The notes under the pieces: model-generated | Databases searched by the model: none | The model's input: only the letters and a program-made list of their open reading frames with translations | What the model was told of the DNA's origin: nothing | Program-made: the position numbers and the translations under genes | Shown here: in pieces, positions 37,494 to 48,209 of the stretch | Numbering within the stretch: position 1 is the first letter of the stretch | Layout of the letters: each line of letters starts with the position of its first letter | Source of the DNA: Inia geoffrensis | Lineage: Eukaryota; Chordata; Mammalia; Artiodactyla; Iniidae | Direction: 5' to 3' | Length of the DNA: 64,000 nucleotides | Assembly (NCBI GenBank): GCA_036417435.1 | Contig: CM070910.1 | Span: forward strand, 71,036,784-71,100,783

Positions 37494-39700
37494 GATCAAG
37501 TTCTTGGGTGTGCTGTTTCTCTCCTTATTGTCACCTCTCGGAGTAACTTTAGGGATGGCAGCAAGGGTTTACTTCTCTGAACATGAACATTTGGCTGGTA
37601 GATTGCTGCTGAGTGGGCTAAAGGCTAGTATCATATTCAATACCCTGGGAGCAGCTGTATCCATGTTTGAAAGTGAGCCTCATGTTCCAGAAGGCTTTGG
37701 AGCCTCTTTGGATGACTTTGGTCATATTCACCATCTCTGGGCTGGATGGAGTTTGGAGGACAGACTCTAGTCTGGAACCATTGCACATCTGCTCTGGGTC
37801 CATGCTAGAACCTGTTGTAGAATCTAATTCTAGCGATCCTTTGTCAGCATAAGTGAGAGGAAGTATGTAATATAACTTATTAAGTGAAACTGAAATCCCA
37901 TGTGAACATTTGCATTTAATGTTTTAACTGGTGAAATTAGAAACAGAGGATTAACATGTCCTTTCAGAATCTTTGGGTGACTACTTGTCCCTCATGGATA
38001 TAGAGATAACTATTAAGCTAAGGACAGACTGTTTCAAAACTGTTTATAGGAGTAAAATCCAGGTTGTTTCCAAATTTGTCCTTGCAGGACCTCATCTCTC
38101 CTTGCTGCATTATGTGGAAAATGAGTGAGATACGAAGGCATAAAATAAGAACTTAAGGATACACTGAAATCTTAAGGCTAGACTAAAGTCATAGGTTTGA
38201 CTTTATAATTTAGGCTCCTGACATCCTTAGCTCCTATACTACCTCCACCCCAGCCATCCTGACCTTAGGCCCTTTGAATTCTGCAAACATGATGTTCCCA
38301 TCATACAAGCTAACTTCGGGGTCATGTTCGGGCTCTCTGTCTGACCAAGTCTGGGTGGAAGAAGTAACCCCAGTAGGCTAAGACTTCTTGCTTCAGGGAT
38401 AGTTTTTGCTCTCCTAAGTTTATCCTTGTCTTCTTGCAGTTAACAATATTTCTGTTTCTCTTTATGTTGGCTTGGATTTCTGTCTGTGGAGGTGTGCCAT
38501 TGTGAGGTGGGGCATGTAGCTGGCCGGGATTTGCTGACCATGAAAAGAGATGATTCCTTTGGCACCTCGTGTGAGGTTCTACTCCAGAACTTGTTTATTG
38601 ATGAAGGTTTTCTCAAGCTGGGGTGTCTATAAGTCTGGGCGCTGGGGAAAGTGGTGGAGACCCATTCACTGAGATCTCTCCTCTTCCAGTCCTGCTGTGG
38701 TCATGATGTTGGGAGCGTCTCATCCATGGCTTTCATGAAGCTGTTTAGTCTGTAGTGATGGGGACCTATGAGAATCCTTCTGCTTCCACCGTCTCTTGGA
38801 GAGCTGGTTTGCACCTACTCTGGGTAATTACTCAGCCCGGGAGGGGGCACTTCAGGGAGATGTGGGTTTTGGCCTTGGGGAGGTCACTATGCCATGGAGC
38901 GTCTTTGGGAGACCCAGAGGAAGAGGCCAGGTCATTGGCTCTCCCGAACTCTTTCCAGTTGCAGCTTGAAGGTGCTGACAGGAAATCTCCTTCTCCATCT
39001 TAACAAACAAGATAAGGAAATCTCTGGTCACATGAAGGACATATAAACAAAGGTGACTTACTTAGCAGACAAGATAAACAATTGGGTCTGTCTGATTTCA
39101 CCTATGCACAAAGTCAAGTGGAGAACTGAGTCAGGAACTAGACCCCTTTGTTTTTGTTTTTACTAATTGTCTGCTGTTTCCTGTTATACCTCCCAGATGA
39201 TCTTGCGAGGCCCAGCAAGAAATGATACACACATCACTGTTCATTCCTTATTTACTGAACTTTGTGTTTGCAATTTGTGAAGGAAACTTTAATATGAGAG
39301 TTGGCGTTTTGTAGAATAAAGCTTGTAAGTCTAACAGATTGAGACAACAAGTAGGCTAGAGGACTTATGATTATCTAGATCTTCCTCCTTTTGCTCAATC
39401 ACTGATTAGAATCTTCTCCCTTGGACTTTCAATGTTTATTGTAACCATATTCCCATTGTACTTTCTGTACAATCAGAAGGAAGCATAGTGTATGATGAAA
39501 CCCTATCTTCATAATCCCCTGGGAAGGAGTATGTGGATTTCAATGCCTTTTTTTTTTTTTTTTTGATGTCACAGTGCACAGATAATAAGTAGCTACTTTA
39601 GGTTATTAAGCCAATTAATAGCAAAATCAACAAAACAAGTAGACTTTTCAATTCTCAGATTAGTGTGTTATCTGAGGCTCTAACCGCCACCCCCCCAATT
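37494..39700. other. Unique non-coding DNA
   Basis: No gene or named repeat is recognised. One 88-codon plus-strand frame (37504-37770) has no supporting splice sites or motifs. A poly-T run lies at about 39547-39564. Confidence 0.45.
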
Positions 39701-39729
39701 ATGCTTAGAAGACTACTAGAAAGAATGAG

Positions 39730-39812
39730 AGGAAGGAAGGAAGGAAGGAAGGAAGGAAAGAAGGATGGAAGGAAGGGAGAAAGGAAGAAAGAAGGCAAGA
39801 AAGAAATCAAGC
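39730..39812. repeat. (GGAA)n purine-rich microsatellite
   Basis: An imperfect GGAA/GAAA tract runs on the plus strand. The purine strand bias is strong. A shorter relative lies at 11362-11382. Confidence 0.95.
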
Positions 39813-40201
39813 CAGACCTGTATTCAATACCTTGGTTTTCCAAAGTATATCAATTTCATCCTCTTGTAAGATGTGCAGAAGAAAAGAGCTTATTGCAGTG
39901 CTTCTTGAGACTGGCAAATCTGGATGTGTCATTTTTGCAAAGACCTGGAACTTTTGCTTCTGGAATCATATGCTTCCTACCATCATGTTTTACCATCCCA
40001 TTCTTCTTCTGTAAACATTGGTATTATTTCTGAGTTGTTAAAAGAGTACAATGTTATATTTGTAGCAGACTTAGAAAATAATGCTACTAGTTGACTACCA
40101 GATTCTTTTTCATTCTTAAGAGAAGCCACGTGGCTGTGATTTTATTTTGATGCTTCTCGTTGGATGAAATATTTTAATAGCCGACTTCACATTTAAATAC
40201 C

Positions 40202-40790
40202 TTTTTTTTTTCTCCAAAAGCAAATTTATTCACTGGCTCTCTATTACACATTATAATAAAGTAGTTTTCTCAACATTTAGGAAAAAAAGTGTCAGTGTTG
40301 ACTGCAGAGATCTTTAACCATCAGATCATTTGGGAATTTTCAATGTCACATACATTTCAGCAAGACGTTCAAACAGTCTCTCAGGATTTTAAACACTCCT
40401 GGTTATGAAAACAAATTATCATCTTTATTTTTCCAAGCTGTCTCTCTACATATAGCACTTCAGAAAATTCACCATTACTGGTTTTACTGCCTGGTTGCTT
40501 AAGAGTTCAATTAGTTCAGCACCTGGGCAGGAAGCTATTTTGGCAGAAACTCTGTTTCCTTCAAGTTCTAGCCATAAAATGCTGGGTAGTGAATTGTAAT
40601 CAGGCACTCCTTTTTTTTTTTTTTTTTTTCCGCTACAGAGCACACAAGAATACTAATGTGTAAGCTGAAGAAATTGCAGAACCTCATTTGGAATATGGAA
40701 AGTAGTTTCTCGGTCATAACTTGGCGTTAAAGGAGTACATTTCTTGCTGATTTTGGGTCTAAATTGTTTATATTCACTTAAAACATATAA
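40202..40790 (-). pseudogene. Probable 5'-truncated processed pseudogene, parent gene not recognised
   Basis: On the minus strand, a protein-like frame ends MVNFLKCYM-TAG at 40446-40448. About 235 bases of 3' UTR-like sequence follow, then AATAAA (40230-40225), then about 14 bases later a genomic run of ten As (poly-T at 40202-40211). That order of stop, UTR, signal and encoded A-tail is the hallmark of a retrocopied mRNA. Upstream, the same frame reads on through GRICGKKKVCKINLYV and FHIPNEVLQFLQLTH to an in-frame TAG. It then passes an A run of about 19 (poly-T 40611-40630) and continues as DYNSLPSILWLELEGN. The internal A run and the stop show it is not functional. A weak shared 'tttaaata' near 40192 and 40953 could be the target duplication. 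I could not name the parent. Confidence 0.55.
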
Positions 40791-41024
40791 GTTAATCTTA
40801 CATACTTTCTTCTTACCACAAATTCTCCCTGAATGTATTATTTCATACTATTAGCTAAGAAAGGGACTTGATGCCCTAAACTTTGTCTCTCTCTAATTCT
40901 CCTAAGTTGTTAAATTAGAGAAGGGAGGAGGAGAAAATGGACTAGTATATTTTAAATAAGGCCACGCCTGATAAGTTTCATACCTATGTTTCTCAGAACC
41001 TTTGATGTTGTTGTCATATCTTTT

Positions 41025-41311
41025 AATTAATTAATTATTTATTTATGGCTGCGTTGGGTCTTCGTTGCTGCGCGTGGGATTTCCCTAGTTGCGGCACACA
41101 GGGGCTGCTCTTCGTTGTGGTGCGTGGGCTTCTCATTGCGGTGGCTTCTCTTTTTGTGGAGCACGGGCTGCCCACGAGTGGGTGTCAGTAGTTGTGGTCC
41201 ATGGGCTTAGCTGGTCTGTGGCATGTGGGATCTTCCCAGACTGGGGATTGAACCCATGTCCCCTGCATTGACAGGCGGATTCTTAACCACTGCACCACCA
41301 GGGAAGTCCCA
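41025..41311 (-). mobile_element. Long-form CHR-family SINE, antisense
   Basis: This antisense element of about 290 bases has the extra 'gctgcgttgggtcttcgttg' section and a TTTATT-type tail, which distinguishes it from the ~210-base form. Flanking duplications 'ttgtcatatctttta' (from 41011) and 'ttgtcacatctctta' (41312-41326) differ at two positions, so the copy is older. Confidence 0.92.
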
Positions 41312-41692
41312 TTGTCACATCTCTTATACAATCTTTGTCTTAATTTATGGTGGCCAAAATTTGTGAGATGGGTGTTCACAGCACACTTCTCCATACCCCC
41401 AGTCTGACAGACGTCTAATTGTTAACCCAATAGTTGGTGTGGAAGGAACTACAGGGGTGCAGGACGGCGACAGGAGAGATGTGGAGCTTTAGTAAGTGTT
41501 ACTGAGGACTGTGAATTGGGGTCCTCATTATGGTTTCCTAGAAATATAGCAAAGAGAGGAATTCCTTTTAAATTACTTTTGGCTACTGAACTGTGTTTTT
41601 TGAATGCATTACCACTCCAAGACTGAACCACATGGGGCCAGGTTTCACTAGGGTTACATGTTTGCTATAAAAAAGACAACTTCCTACATGTT

Positions 41693-41773
41693 TTGGGTTG
41701 GCCAAAAAGTTCGTTTGGGTTTTTCCTATCTTTTCTTACAGAAAAACCTGAATGAACCTTTTGGCCAACCCAA
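41693..41773. mobile_element. Mariner-type palindromic MITE
   Basis: Two 32-base inverted arms (41693-41724 and 41742-41773) start with 'ttgggttggccaaaaa' and match at 28 of 32 positions. A 17-base loop separates them. A TA lies on the right flank (41774-41775), as expected of Tc1/mariner insertions. The left TA has changed to TT. There is no coding capacity. The transcript would fold into a near-perfect hairpin. Confidence 0.93.
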
Positions 41774-42099
41774 TACTTAGCTTTTTCACAATTCTTTGCC
41801 CACTCAAACCTTTCTACCGTGTTCTTTAAGAGGAACAGAGCACTGGTAGGTTGCTCTGTAAGACTTCAACAGAGCTCTCTCAGCCCCAATAGGAGCATTT
41901 TTTACCCAGTTATACATAAAAGAATATTACTTTCACCTTTGAGGTTCCCTGTATGCTGCTTTATAATTTCATTGCCTGTCCTACCCTTTCATGGGTGAGC
42001 ATGATTCTAAACTGTGTGTGTTTTTCAGTTTCTGCTTTTCTACATAGTTGCACCACATTCTGTGTGGTGGGCTTCTGAAATTTCAAAACTTAAGCCTTC

Positions 42100-42900
42100 T
42101 AGTTTTGGGAAACGTTTTTGGAATGATTTCTTCAATTATTCCTTCCAGTCTTCTCCTTTTGAAACTCCTATTATTTGAATGTAGGATTTCCTAGAACACC
42201 CTTCTTTGCTATTTTCCATCTTTTAATATTTTTATATGCTTTCTGTGAGATTTTTCTCAATTTTTCCTACCAGGTCTATTATTGAATTTATCATTTATAT
42301 GATAAACTATGTTGTTAATTTCCAAGAGCTCTTTTCTTATTCTCTGAATATTTCTTTAAAGTAATTTAAAAATAGTGTCCTATTCTTGTTTTATAGTTGT
42401 AATATTGTTTATCTTTTTGATGACGATTATTGTAGTATTTTTCCTTCACTCTCAAAGTCTTTATTTCCTTAACTTGCTCTTGTCCTGTTTGTTTTGGGCC
42501 CTTACTTTAAAGCTAGAGGCCTTCCCTGTTTGCTGGCTGTTCTGTGTCTACCTAGTCAGATATAAGAGTGGGGCCCTGAAAGGCTGATTGGAAAATGTGT
42601 GCTGATGGGCAGGTCTCCATGACAGACTTCACGGCAGCGTGACTGTGTAATTTCCTTGGGGAACGCTCATGTTTGTATCTTTAGGCCTTTTCTTTTGAGA
42701 TGGTTTGATTCCCCAAGGAAGACTATTCCAGTATCCAGTCTGGAGGCTCTTTGCTTGGTTGCCAGCATCCTGAGAGCCAAGTGGAGAAAGAGTGGGGAGT
42801 TTCAGTATTCAGTGAGTAAAGTGTCGTTTAGTCTCCTTGTTTTCATCCAATATTACATGCTCTTGTGCCTAGTGTTCCTCAGTCCAGAAATCTGTTTTGT
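42100..42900 (-). mobile_element. Possible ancient L1 5' region, antisense
   Basis: T-rich text such as 'tttcttcaattattccttcc', 'ctcctattatttgaatgtag' and 'gtctattattgaatttatc' resembles an antisense L1M ORF1/5' UTR section. Divergence is high and no ends are visible. Confidence 0.4.
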
Positions 42901-43401
42901 CTTCTCCAGATAATAAAATTCTAGTCTACTATTGACATGAGGGAGGAGATGGGAGGTGATCACTTTTTAATTGGACATTCATCCAATCTTACAGTTTTTA
43001 CTCCCCCCCCCAACCATATCACTTTCCAGAAGTATCTGGTGTCCCCAGTTCTTGAACCTTTGGGTATTCTACAGTGGAAACTGTATTGAGTCATGAATTT
43101 TCCACCTGGCTTAGTCCTTTCCCAGGTTAATTACCTATCATGCATCTGTTTTCTAAGTTCCAGATTTCTGTTGGTCTTATGTCATCTTCCCTTCCCTCCT
43201 CCTCTTCCTTTTCCATCTTCTTCCAGATTTAATGACAAAAGAATCATTAAAGGAAAGCTTTCATGGAGAGGAGGAGGGGAGTATTGGTATTTGTTCACAC
43301 TAGACGTAACATAGAGCCCATATTAACTTGGATTTCTTCATTTAAAGGGTCAAATGATGATAGTTAATAAGGTAATTGGTAATTTTGTTTCTTTTACTTT
43401 T

Positions 43402-43613
43402 TTTTTTCCTTTTTTGGGGGGTGGGTACGCGGGCCTCCCACCGCCGTGGCCTCTCCCGCTGCGGAGCACAGGCTCCGGATGCGCAGGCTCAGCGGCCATG
43501 GCTCACAGGCCCAGCCGCTCCACGGCATGTGGGATCTTCCCGGACCGGGGCACGAACCCGTGTCCCCTGCATCGGCAGGCGGACTCTCAACCACTGCGCC
43601 ACCAGGGAAGCCC
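43402..43613 (-). mobile_element. CHR-type tRNA-derived SINE
   Basis: This is an antisense insertion with exact 16-base duplications 'tgtttcttttactttt' at 43386-43401 and 43614-43629. CpG sites are well preserved, suggesting it is among the youngest SINEs in the window. Confidence 0.96.
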
Positions 43614-44773
43614 TGTTTCTTTTACTTTTGATGATACTGATTAGAAAAGGCAAAAGAGAGGGGGAGGAATAGATAAACTTACAGTTAACCTGAATCCTAT
43701 AAATATGCAAAATCCAAAGTTTATTGTTCTGTGCAATGTTTTTTTTAACATGGACAGTAAAACAAATGAAACGAAGAACCCATCTTAAGACACTTAGCAT
43801 AAAGAATAGTATCCATTTTCAGTTTTCAAATTTTAAAGGAGGAATTTTAAAGGAGGAAATTGTCCCAAGAGTCAAAGGAACAAAACCTGCAGAATTTCAG
43901 TTGAAGGGCGAGGTGAGGGTGGAAAGAGAGTAAACTCTATAGTTGAAAAGCAGTTCTAGATAAAAGAGACAAAAATTCTCTAGGGATCAAATCAGCTGTG
44001 GGCCAAATTTTAATCTCTCTTCTTTTCCAAGTTGAGAAATTCCCTGTTGCACATGTGCCTTGGATGTTAGAATTGAAACCCTTTCTTTGCCTGCCAGATC
44101 GCTGCCTGCCTGATTTTAATGTTCAAGCTGTAGAGAAGCTCCAGTTATGATGGTTTTAAAAGGAAAGATGGAAAATCAGTAAGAGGTTTGCAAAGCAAAG
44201 AGGGAGCCAGGAAGGGAAAGTTATTTTAACCTAGCAGTCTATAGAAAATACACCATATACCTTGGTTTTTTGGCTAGTTTACAGCTGGTGAAAAGATCTG
44301 AAATATTGTCTAGACAGTGGGAGGAGAACGTGTTGGGAAATCTCTGAAGGGAGTGAGGTGCTAAAGGATTTTGGGGTCTTTCTCATGAATATGCTTGTCT
44401 CTTCTTCTTGTCAGGTGTGGAGACGTGGCTTTCACTACTAGGTTCACCCAGGCATCTGTGCCACGTTGGCAAACCAGGTGATAGTACAGCCTCTTGGGTA
44501 CCCCAGACTGTCCAAATATGATCCAAGAATGAAAGGAGCCCAACGATTCAGAGGAAAGTACCTCCAATGGGAAATGGGGTTCAGAATCTCTTGAACTGGT
44601 GCCCTGTACTGCCATCTAACTGTATAACTTCCCATGTGTTTTATCCACGCTTCCCTATAGAGATAACGAGAAGCTTGAGGCACAAGCCAGATTCATCATT
44701 TATTCACTCAACAATTGTTTACTGAGCATCTCTGATTATTGTAGTCACTGTTAGTGTAGAAGGATTTGAAGAT

Positions 44774-45256
44774 TCACATATAAATGATACCATATGATAT
44801 TTGTCTTTCTCTGTCTGACTTACTTCACTTAGTATGATAATCTCTAGATTAATCCATGTTGCTGCAAAGGGCATTATTTCATTCTTATTTACGGTTGAGT
44901 AATATTACATTGTATATATGTGGAATGATATAAATGAGCTTATTTCCAAAACAGAAATAGACTCACAGACTTCAAAAGCAAACTTATGGTTACCAAAGGG
45001 GAAAGGTAGGGGGAGGGATAAATTAGGAGTTTAGGATTAACATATACACACTGCTATGTATAAAATAGATAATCAACAAGGACCTACTGTATAGCACAGT
45101 AGGTCAATATTCTGTAATAACCTATATGGGAAAAGAATCTGAAAAAAAATAGTTATATGTATATGTATAACTGAATCAGTTTGGTGTACACCTGAAACTA
45201 ATGCAACATTGTTAATCAACTGTATTCTGATATAAAATAAAAATTAAATTTAAAAA
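44774..45256 (+). mobile_element. L1 tail with 5' inversion (twin priming)
   Basis: From about 44933 to 45256 the plus strand carries the sense 3' end of an L1 ('acagaaatagactcacagac' to 'aaattaaatttaaaaaaa'). From 44774 to about 44932 the immediately upstream L1 segment is inverted (antisense 'gtctgacttacttcactta'). Exact duplications 'aaggatttgaagat' at 44760-44773 and 45257-45270 show that this is one insertion event. It landed next to an antisense L2 tail (about 44695-44759). A related copy of its tail lies at 45979-46253. Confidence 0.93.
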
Positions 45257-45681
45257 AAGGATTTGAAGATGACTAGCACAGTCAAGGAGTTTAGACTACA
45301 ATTTTTAGCATTTTATCGTTTATAAACCAATTTTCTTATACATTAATTCCTAAGTGATTTAGTCTTTAATAACAACTATTGATATACAGTTGATCTTTGT
45401 TATTTGTAGATTCTATACTTGCTAATTTGCCTACTTGCTAAAATTTACTCATAACCCTAGAATCAACAGTTGTGCTTTCATGGACATTCATGGACATGTG
45501 TGTGCTTAGAACAGTGAAAAATCTGAGCTGCCTGTCATGCTCGTTCCCAAAGCAACTGATCAAAGCAACTCTTTGCCTTCTTATTTAGCTCCTGTGCTGA
45601 CAACAAGTGTCCTTTACGCAGTCTACTTAGTGTTGTGTTTTTTGCATTTCTCTGTTTCTTGTTGGTGATTTCACTTTTACA

Positions 45682-45950
45682 ATGACTCCCAAGTGTAGTG
45701 CTGAAGTGCTATCTAATGTTCCTAAGTGCAAGAAGGCTGTGATGTGCCTTATGGAGAAAACACCCGTGTTAGATAAGCTCTGTTCAAGCATGAGTTATGG
45801 CACTGTTGGCCATCACTTCAATGTTCATGAATAAACAATATATATTAAATAAGGTGTCTTTAAGTACAAACACACATATGTACTGAAGGGGTGACAAAAA
45901 TGTTGTGAGCAGAGATTTGCTAGGATCAACCCTGTATTTCCCCTAGGAAT
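45682..45950 (+). pseudogene. Tigger transposase amino-terminal fragment, broken
   Basis: From ATG at 45682 the frame reads MTPKCSAEVLSNVPKCKKAV and continues through a helix-turn-helix-like region (LDKLCSSMSYGTVGHHFNV). It then meets a stop near 45830 and further stops. In intact pogo-family transposases this part binds the terminal repeats. The catalytic DDE part is absent, so this is a remnant in a deleted element. Confidence 0.7.
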
Positions 45951-45978
45951 AAGAATTTAGTATTTTCCAATTCAATTC

Positions 45979-46253
45979 AAAATTAACATATACACACTAC
46001 AATATATGAAATAGATAATCAACAAGGACCTACTGTATAGCACAGGGAACTCTACTCAGTATTCTGTAATAACCTATACGGGAAAGGAATCTGAAAAAGA
46101 ATAGATATATGTATATGTATAACTGAATCACTTTACTGTACACCTGAAACTAATGCAACATTGTTAATCAACTGTATTCTGATATAAAATAAAAATTAAA
46201 TTTAAAAAAAGGATTTGAAGTTGACTAGCACAGTCAAGGAGTTGGACTGTGCT
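45979..46253 (+). mobile_element. Second copy of the L1 tail plus its genomic flank, inserted in the Tigger
   Basis: The stretch repeats the L1 3' end seen at 45036-45256 and then continues with the same non-L1 flank as the first copy. The 35 bases at 46209-46243 match 45257-45291 with one difference. The insert lacks a terminal poly-A. It ends in a 10-base inverted repeat (tagcacagtc 46226-46235, gactgtgcta 46245-46254). Possible target duplications 'aattcaattc' and 'aattatattc' (45969-45978, 46254-46263) agree at 8 of 10 positions. Confidence 0.85.
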
Positions 46254-46319
46254 AATTATATTCATGGGGATTTTATAGAACATAATTAGCATGAATAACA
46301 ATAATCAACTGTGCATGTT

Positions 46320-46790
46320 ACATTTATTCTCTTTTTACAGATGCAGCAATTGCAGCTCAAAAGAGGGAATAGCTTTTTTAAAAATGTCACTTTGATAGTG
46401 AAGTTGAGGCCCACTATATGAAACTGTATCATCTGATCCTAAAGACCACAATTTGCCCACCATAGCATATTGTTGAATGTCTTTTTATTCACCAGATGCA
46501 TTGCCCATAGTAAACCTTCCGATATGAATGGAATAAACCATGTGAAAACCTCTTGGGCTGGGAAAGTTCCAACCACAATTTCAAATTTATACAGCTAAAT
46601 ATGAATATGAACTAATTGAAACTAACCCAGTTTCAACATTATTAAATAGCACTTAATGACATATATATGTACTATATATACATTGTATATTATGTATGTA
46701 TATAGAGCTAGATTTCCGTTTGAATTTATATAAAAAAGGAAGAATATCCGAAGTATTTTTGATGAGACAGGTAGCTCTGTCATTTGAATT
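46320..46790. other. Unique non-coding DNA
   Basis: No gene is recognised. A diverged antisense MIR-like core ('ttacagatgcagcaattg') may start near 46337. A TA-rich patch lies around 46662-46705. Confidence 0.4.
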
Positions 46791-46791
46791 G

Positions 46792-47028
46792 TCAAGTTTT
46801 TCGTTTAATGCTTCTGGAGGTCATAATGTAATCCGAAGATGACATTTTACTTTCAAGCTTTTGTTTTCTCTTTGATACTTGACTAATTTCTTCAATAGCA
46901 GGTTGTATGAAGTCATCATAGAGGAAGTCCTTTTGTTCACCAAGACACTGATGATTTCTGAAAGACCAGGTTCTATGATGTTTGCCGTGTAGTTCAGAAC
47001 AGCAGCATTGAGATCTTCAGGTTGGAGT
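46792..47028 (-). pseudogene. Candidate terminal exon or gene remnant with a frameshift
   Basis: A good splice-acceptor-like sequence (ttccttggcatttcag on the minus strand) ends at 47029. The following frame reads LQPEDLNAAVLNYTANIIEP. Near 46941-46950 the more protein-like continuation shifts by one base into GEQKDFLYDDFIQPAIEEIS, an acidic and lysine-rich helical stretch, and ends at TGA 46792-46794. The unshifted frame ends instead at 46821. Either this is a decayed exon, a real exon with a sequence error, or chance. There is no poly-A tract, so a retrocopy is not indicated. The family is not recognised. Confidence 0.35.
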
Positions 47029-47969
47029 CTGAAATGCCAAGGAAAGAAAAGTTTTGTGAACAAGTGAAAGTAGAGTCATGAACCCAAATGAACCAAGTTT
47101 CCATAATGCTTTCTTCTAAATGACCATGCACCAAAGTTCATCAGTATGATGTAAAATTCTCCCAGAAATAAAGTTTTACCATACTGAGAATGATACAAGA
47201 GAATTCCTAGAATAAGGGACTTTTCCCTTAGAAATATGACTTTTGAGGTTGACATGAAATGGCAACCAGGCCCTTCTCAGATGCATTTCCCTGAGAAGTG
47301 CAGTGCTCACTGGTGGTGGTTGCATGGCCTCAAGCCCTGTGATCATTCTTATGTGAGTTAACTGTGCATGTACAAGAGGGGTGCATCATTTACCTACCCC
47401 AGTCACCACCATGTTCCTTTAATGTTCTGAAGGCATCCTCAGTGGGTCTGCTCTTTACATAACTGCAAAATCCTTGACTGTTAAGGACCTATATTTAGGT
47501 AATAAAAAAATACACATCATTGCTTCATGTCCCCTGAGTAGAGAGGACTTTAACTAGGACCCATAATGAAGAAAGAGGGCTTAAGTTAAATATAAACATG
47601 CTCTAAATTAGTTGTAGCTGGTTACTTTGGCAAGTAAGATCTTTTGACTTTGATTCAGTGCCACTAGGAATGTACAATGTATTTGCAAAAGCTTCATTTT
47701 TGTAGCTGTGTCTGTATGTATGGAGAAGTCAGAGGCAGTGGTGTACCCAGCAATGCTTTTGAGCTATTTTGATCCTCGTATGTTGTCCTGTGCACAATCT
47801 AGCCAGCTCTATCACCACTCCCGCCCCCAAGCCCCTGTGCAGTAGCAGCATAAGAGACTTGGGATTGGCTGTGAAGTTTCAGAGGATGATAGTCCTGAGG
47901 ATATGGGAAGAGGCAGGGACACTCAGGGAGACAGCCATCTGGTCTGTCCCTCTGATTCTGGACATAGAT

Positions 47970-48208
47970 GAATGGCTAAGAGCACAAATTCTGGAATCAG
48001 ACTGTTTGAGACTGGAATTCTAACTCAGTTTAATGACTGACCATTTTTACTTAGTCTCTTACTCGAAATTGCTTGTGGTCTCAGAATGTCAGAGGATTAT
48101 GGTATTAAATTAAATAGATGAATCTATGTAGCACTTTATGTATATGGATGACACTTTAGCACAGTGCCTGGAGCATGGTAAGCACTCAATAAATGTTAGC
48201 TATTATTT
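47970..48208 (+). mobile_element. MIR SINE, nearly full length
   Basis: The tRNA-related head 'ggctaagagcacaaattctg' and the tail 'cacagtgcctggagcatgg' with 'gcactcaataaatgttagct' are both present. The core is diverged in the middle. Confidence 0.88.
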
Positions 48209-48209
48209 C

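Larger units (their letters stand above)
45387..46311 (+). mobile_element. Tigger-type (pogo) DNA transposon, interrupted
   Basis: Inverted ends 'cagttgatctttgttatttg' (45387) and 'gaataacaataatcaactg' (ending 46311) define the element, with a TA at 45385-45386. Internal text includes the start of a pogo-type transposase. A 275-base insertion at 45979-46253 splits the right part. The Tigger text resumes at 'attcatggggattttatag'. It is internally deleted and non-autonomous. Confidence 0.83.

Noticed and set aside
37504..37770. 88-codon plus-strand frame that looks slightly protein-like
   Set aside because: No splice sites, motif or codon pattern supports it, and an overlapping minus-strand frame is also open.
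39730..39812. Regular short repeats that could suggest a CRISPR array
   Set aside because: This is a simple GGAA microsatellite in a mammalian genome; there are no spacers.
43354..43672. Overlapping open frames of about 96-98 codons with arginine-, proline- and serine-rich peptides
   Set aside because: These are translations of a CHR SINE. The same peptides recur at 4124, 6320, 20036, 21250 and 60442, wherever that SINE is inserted.
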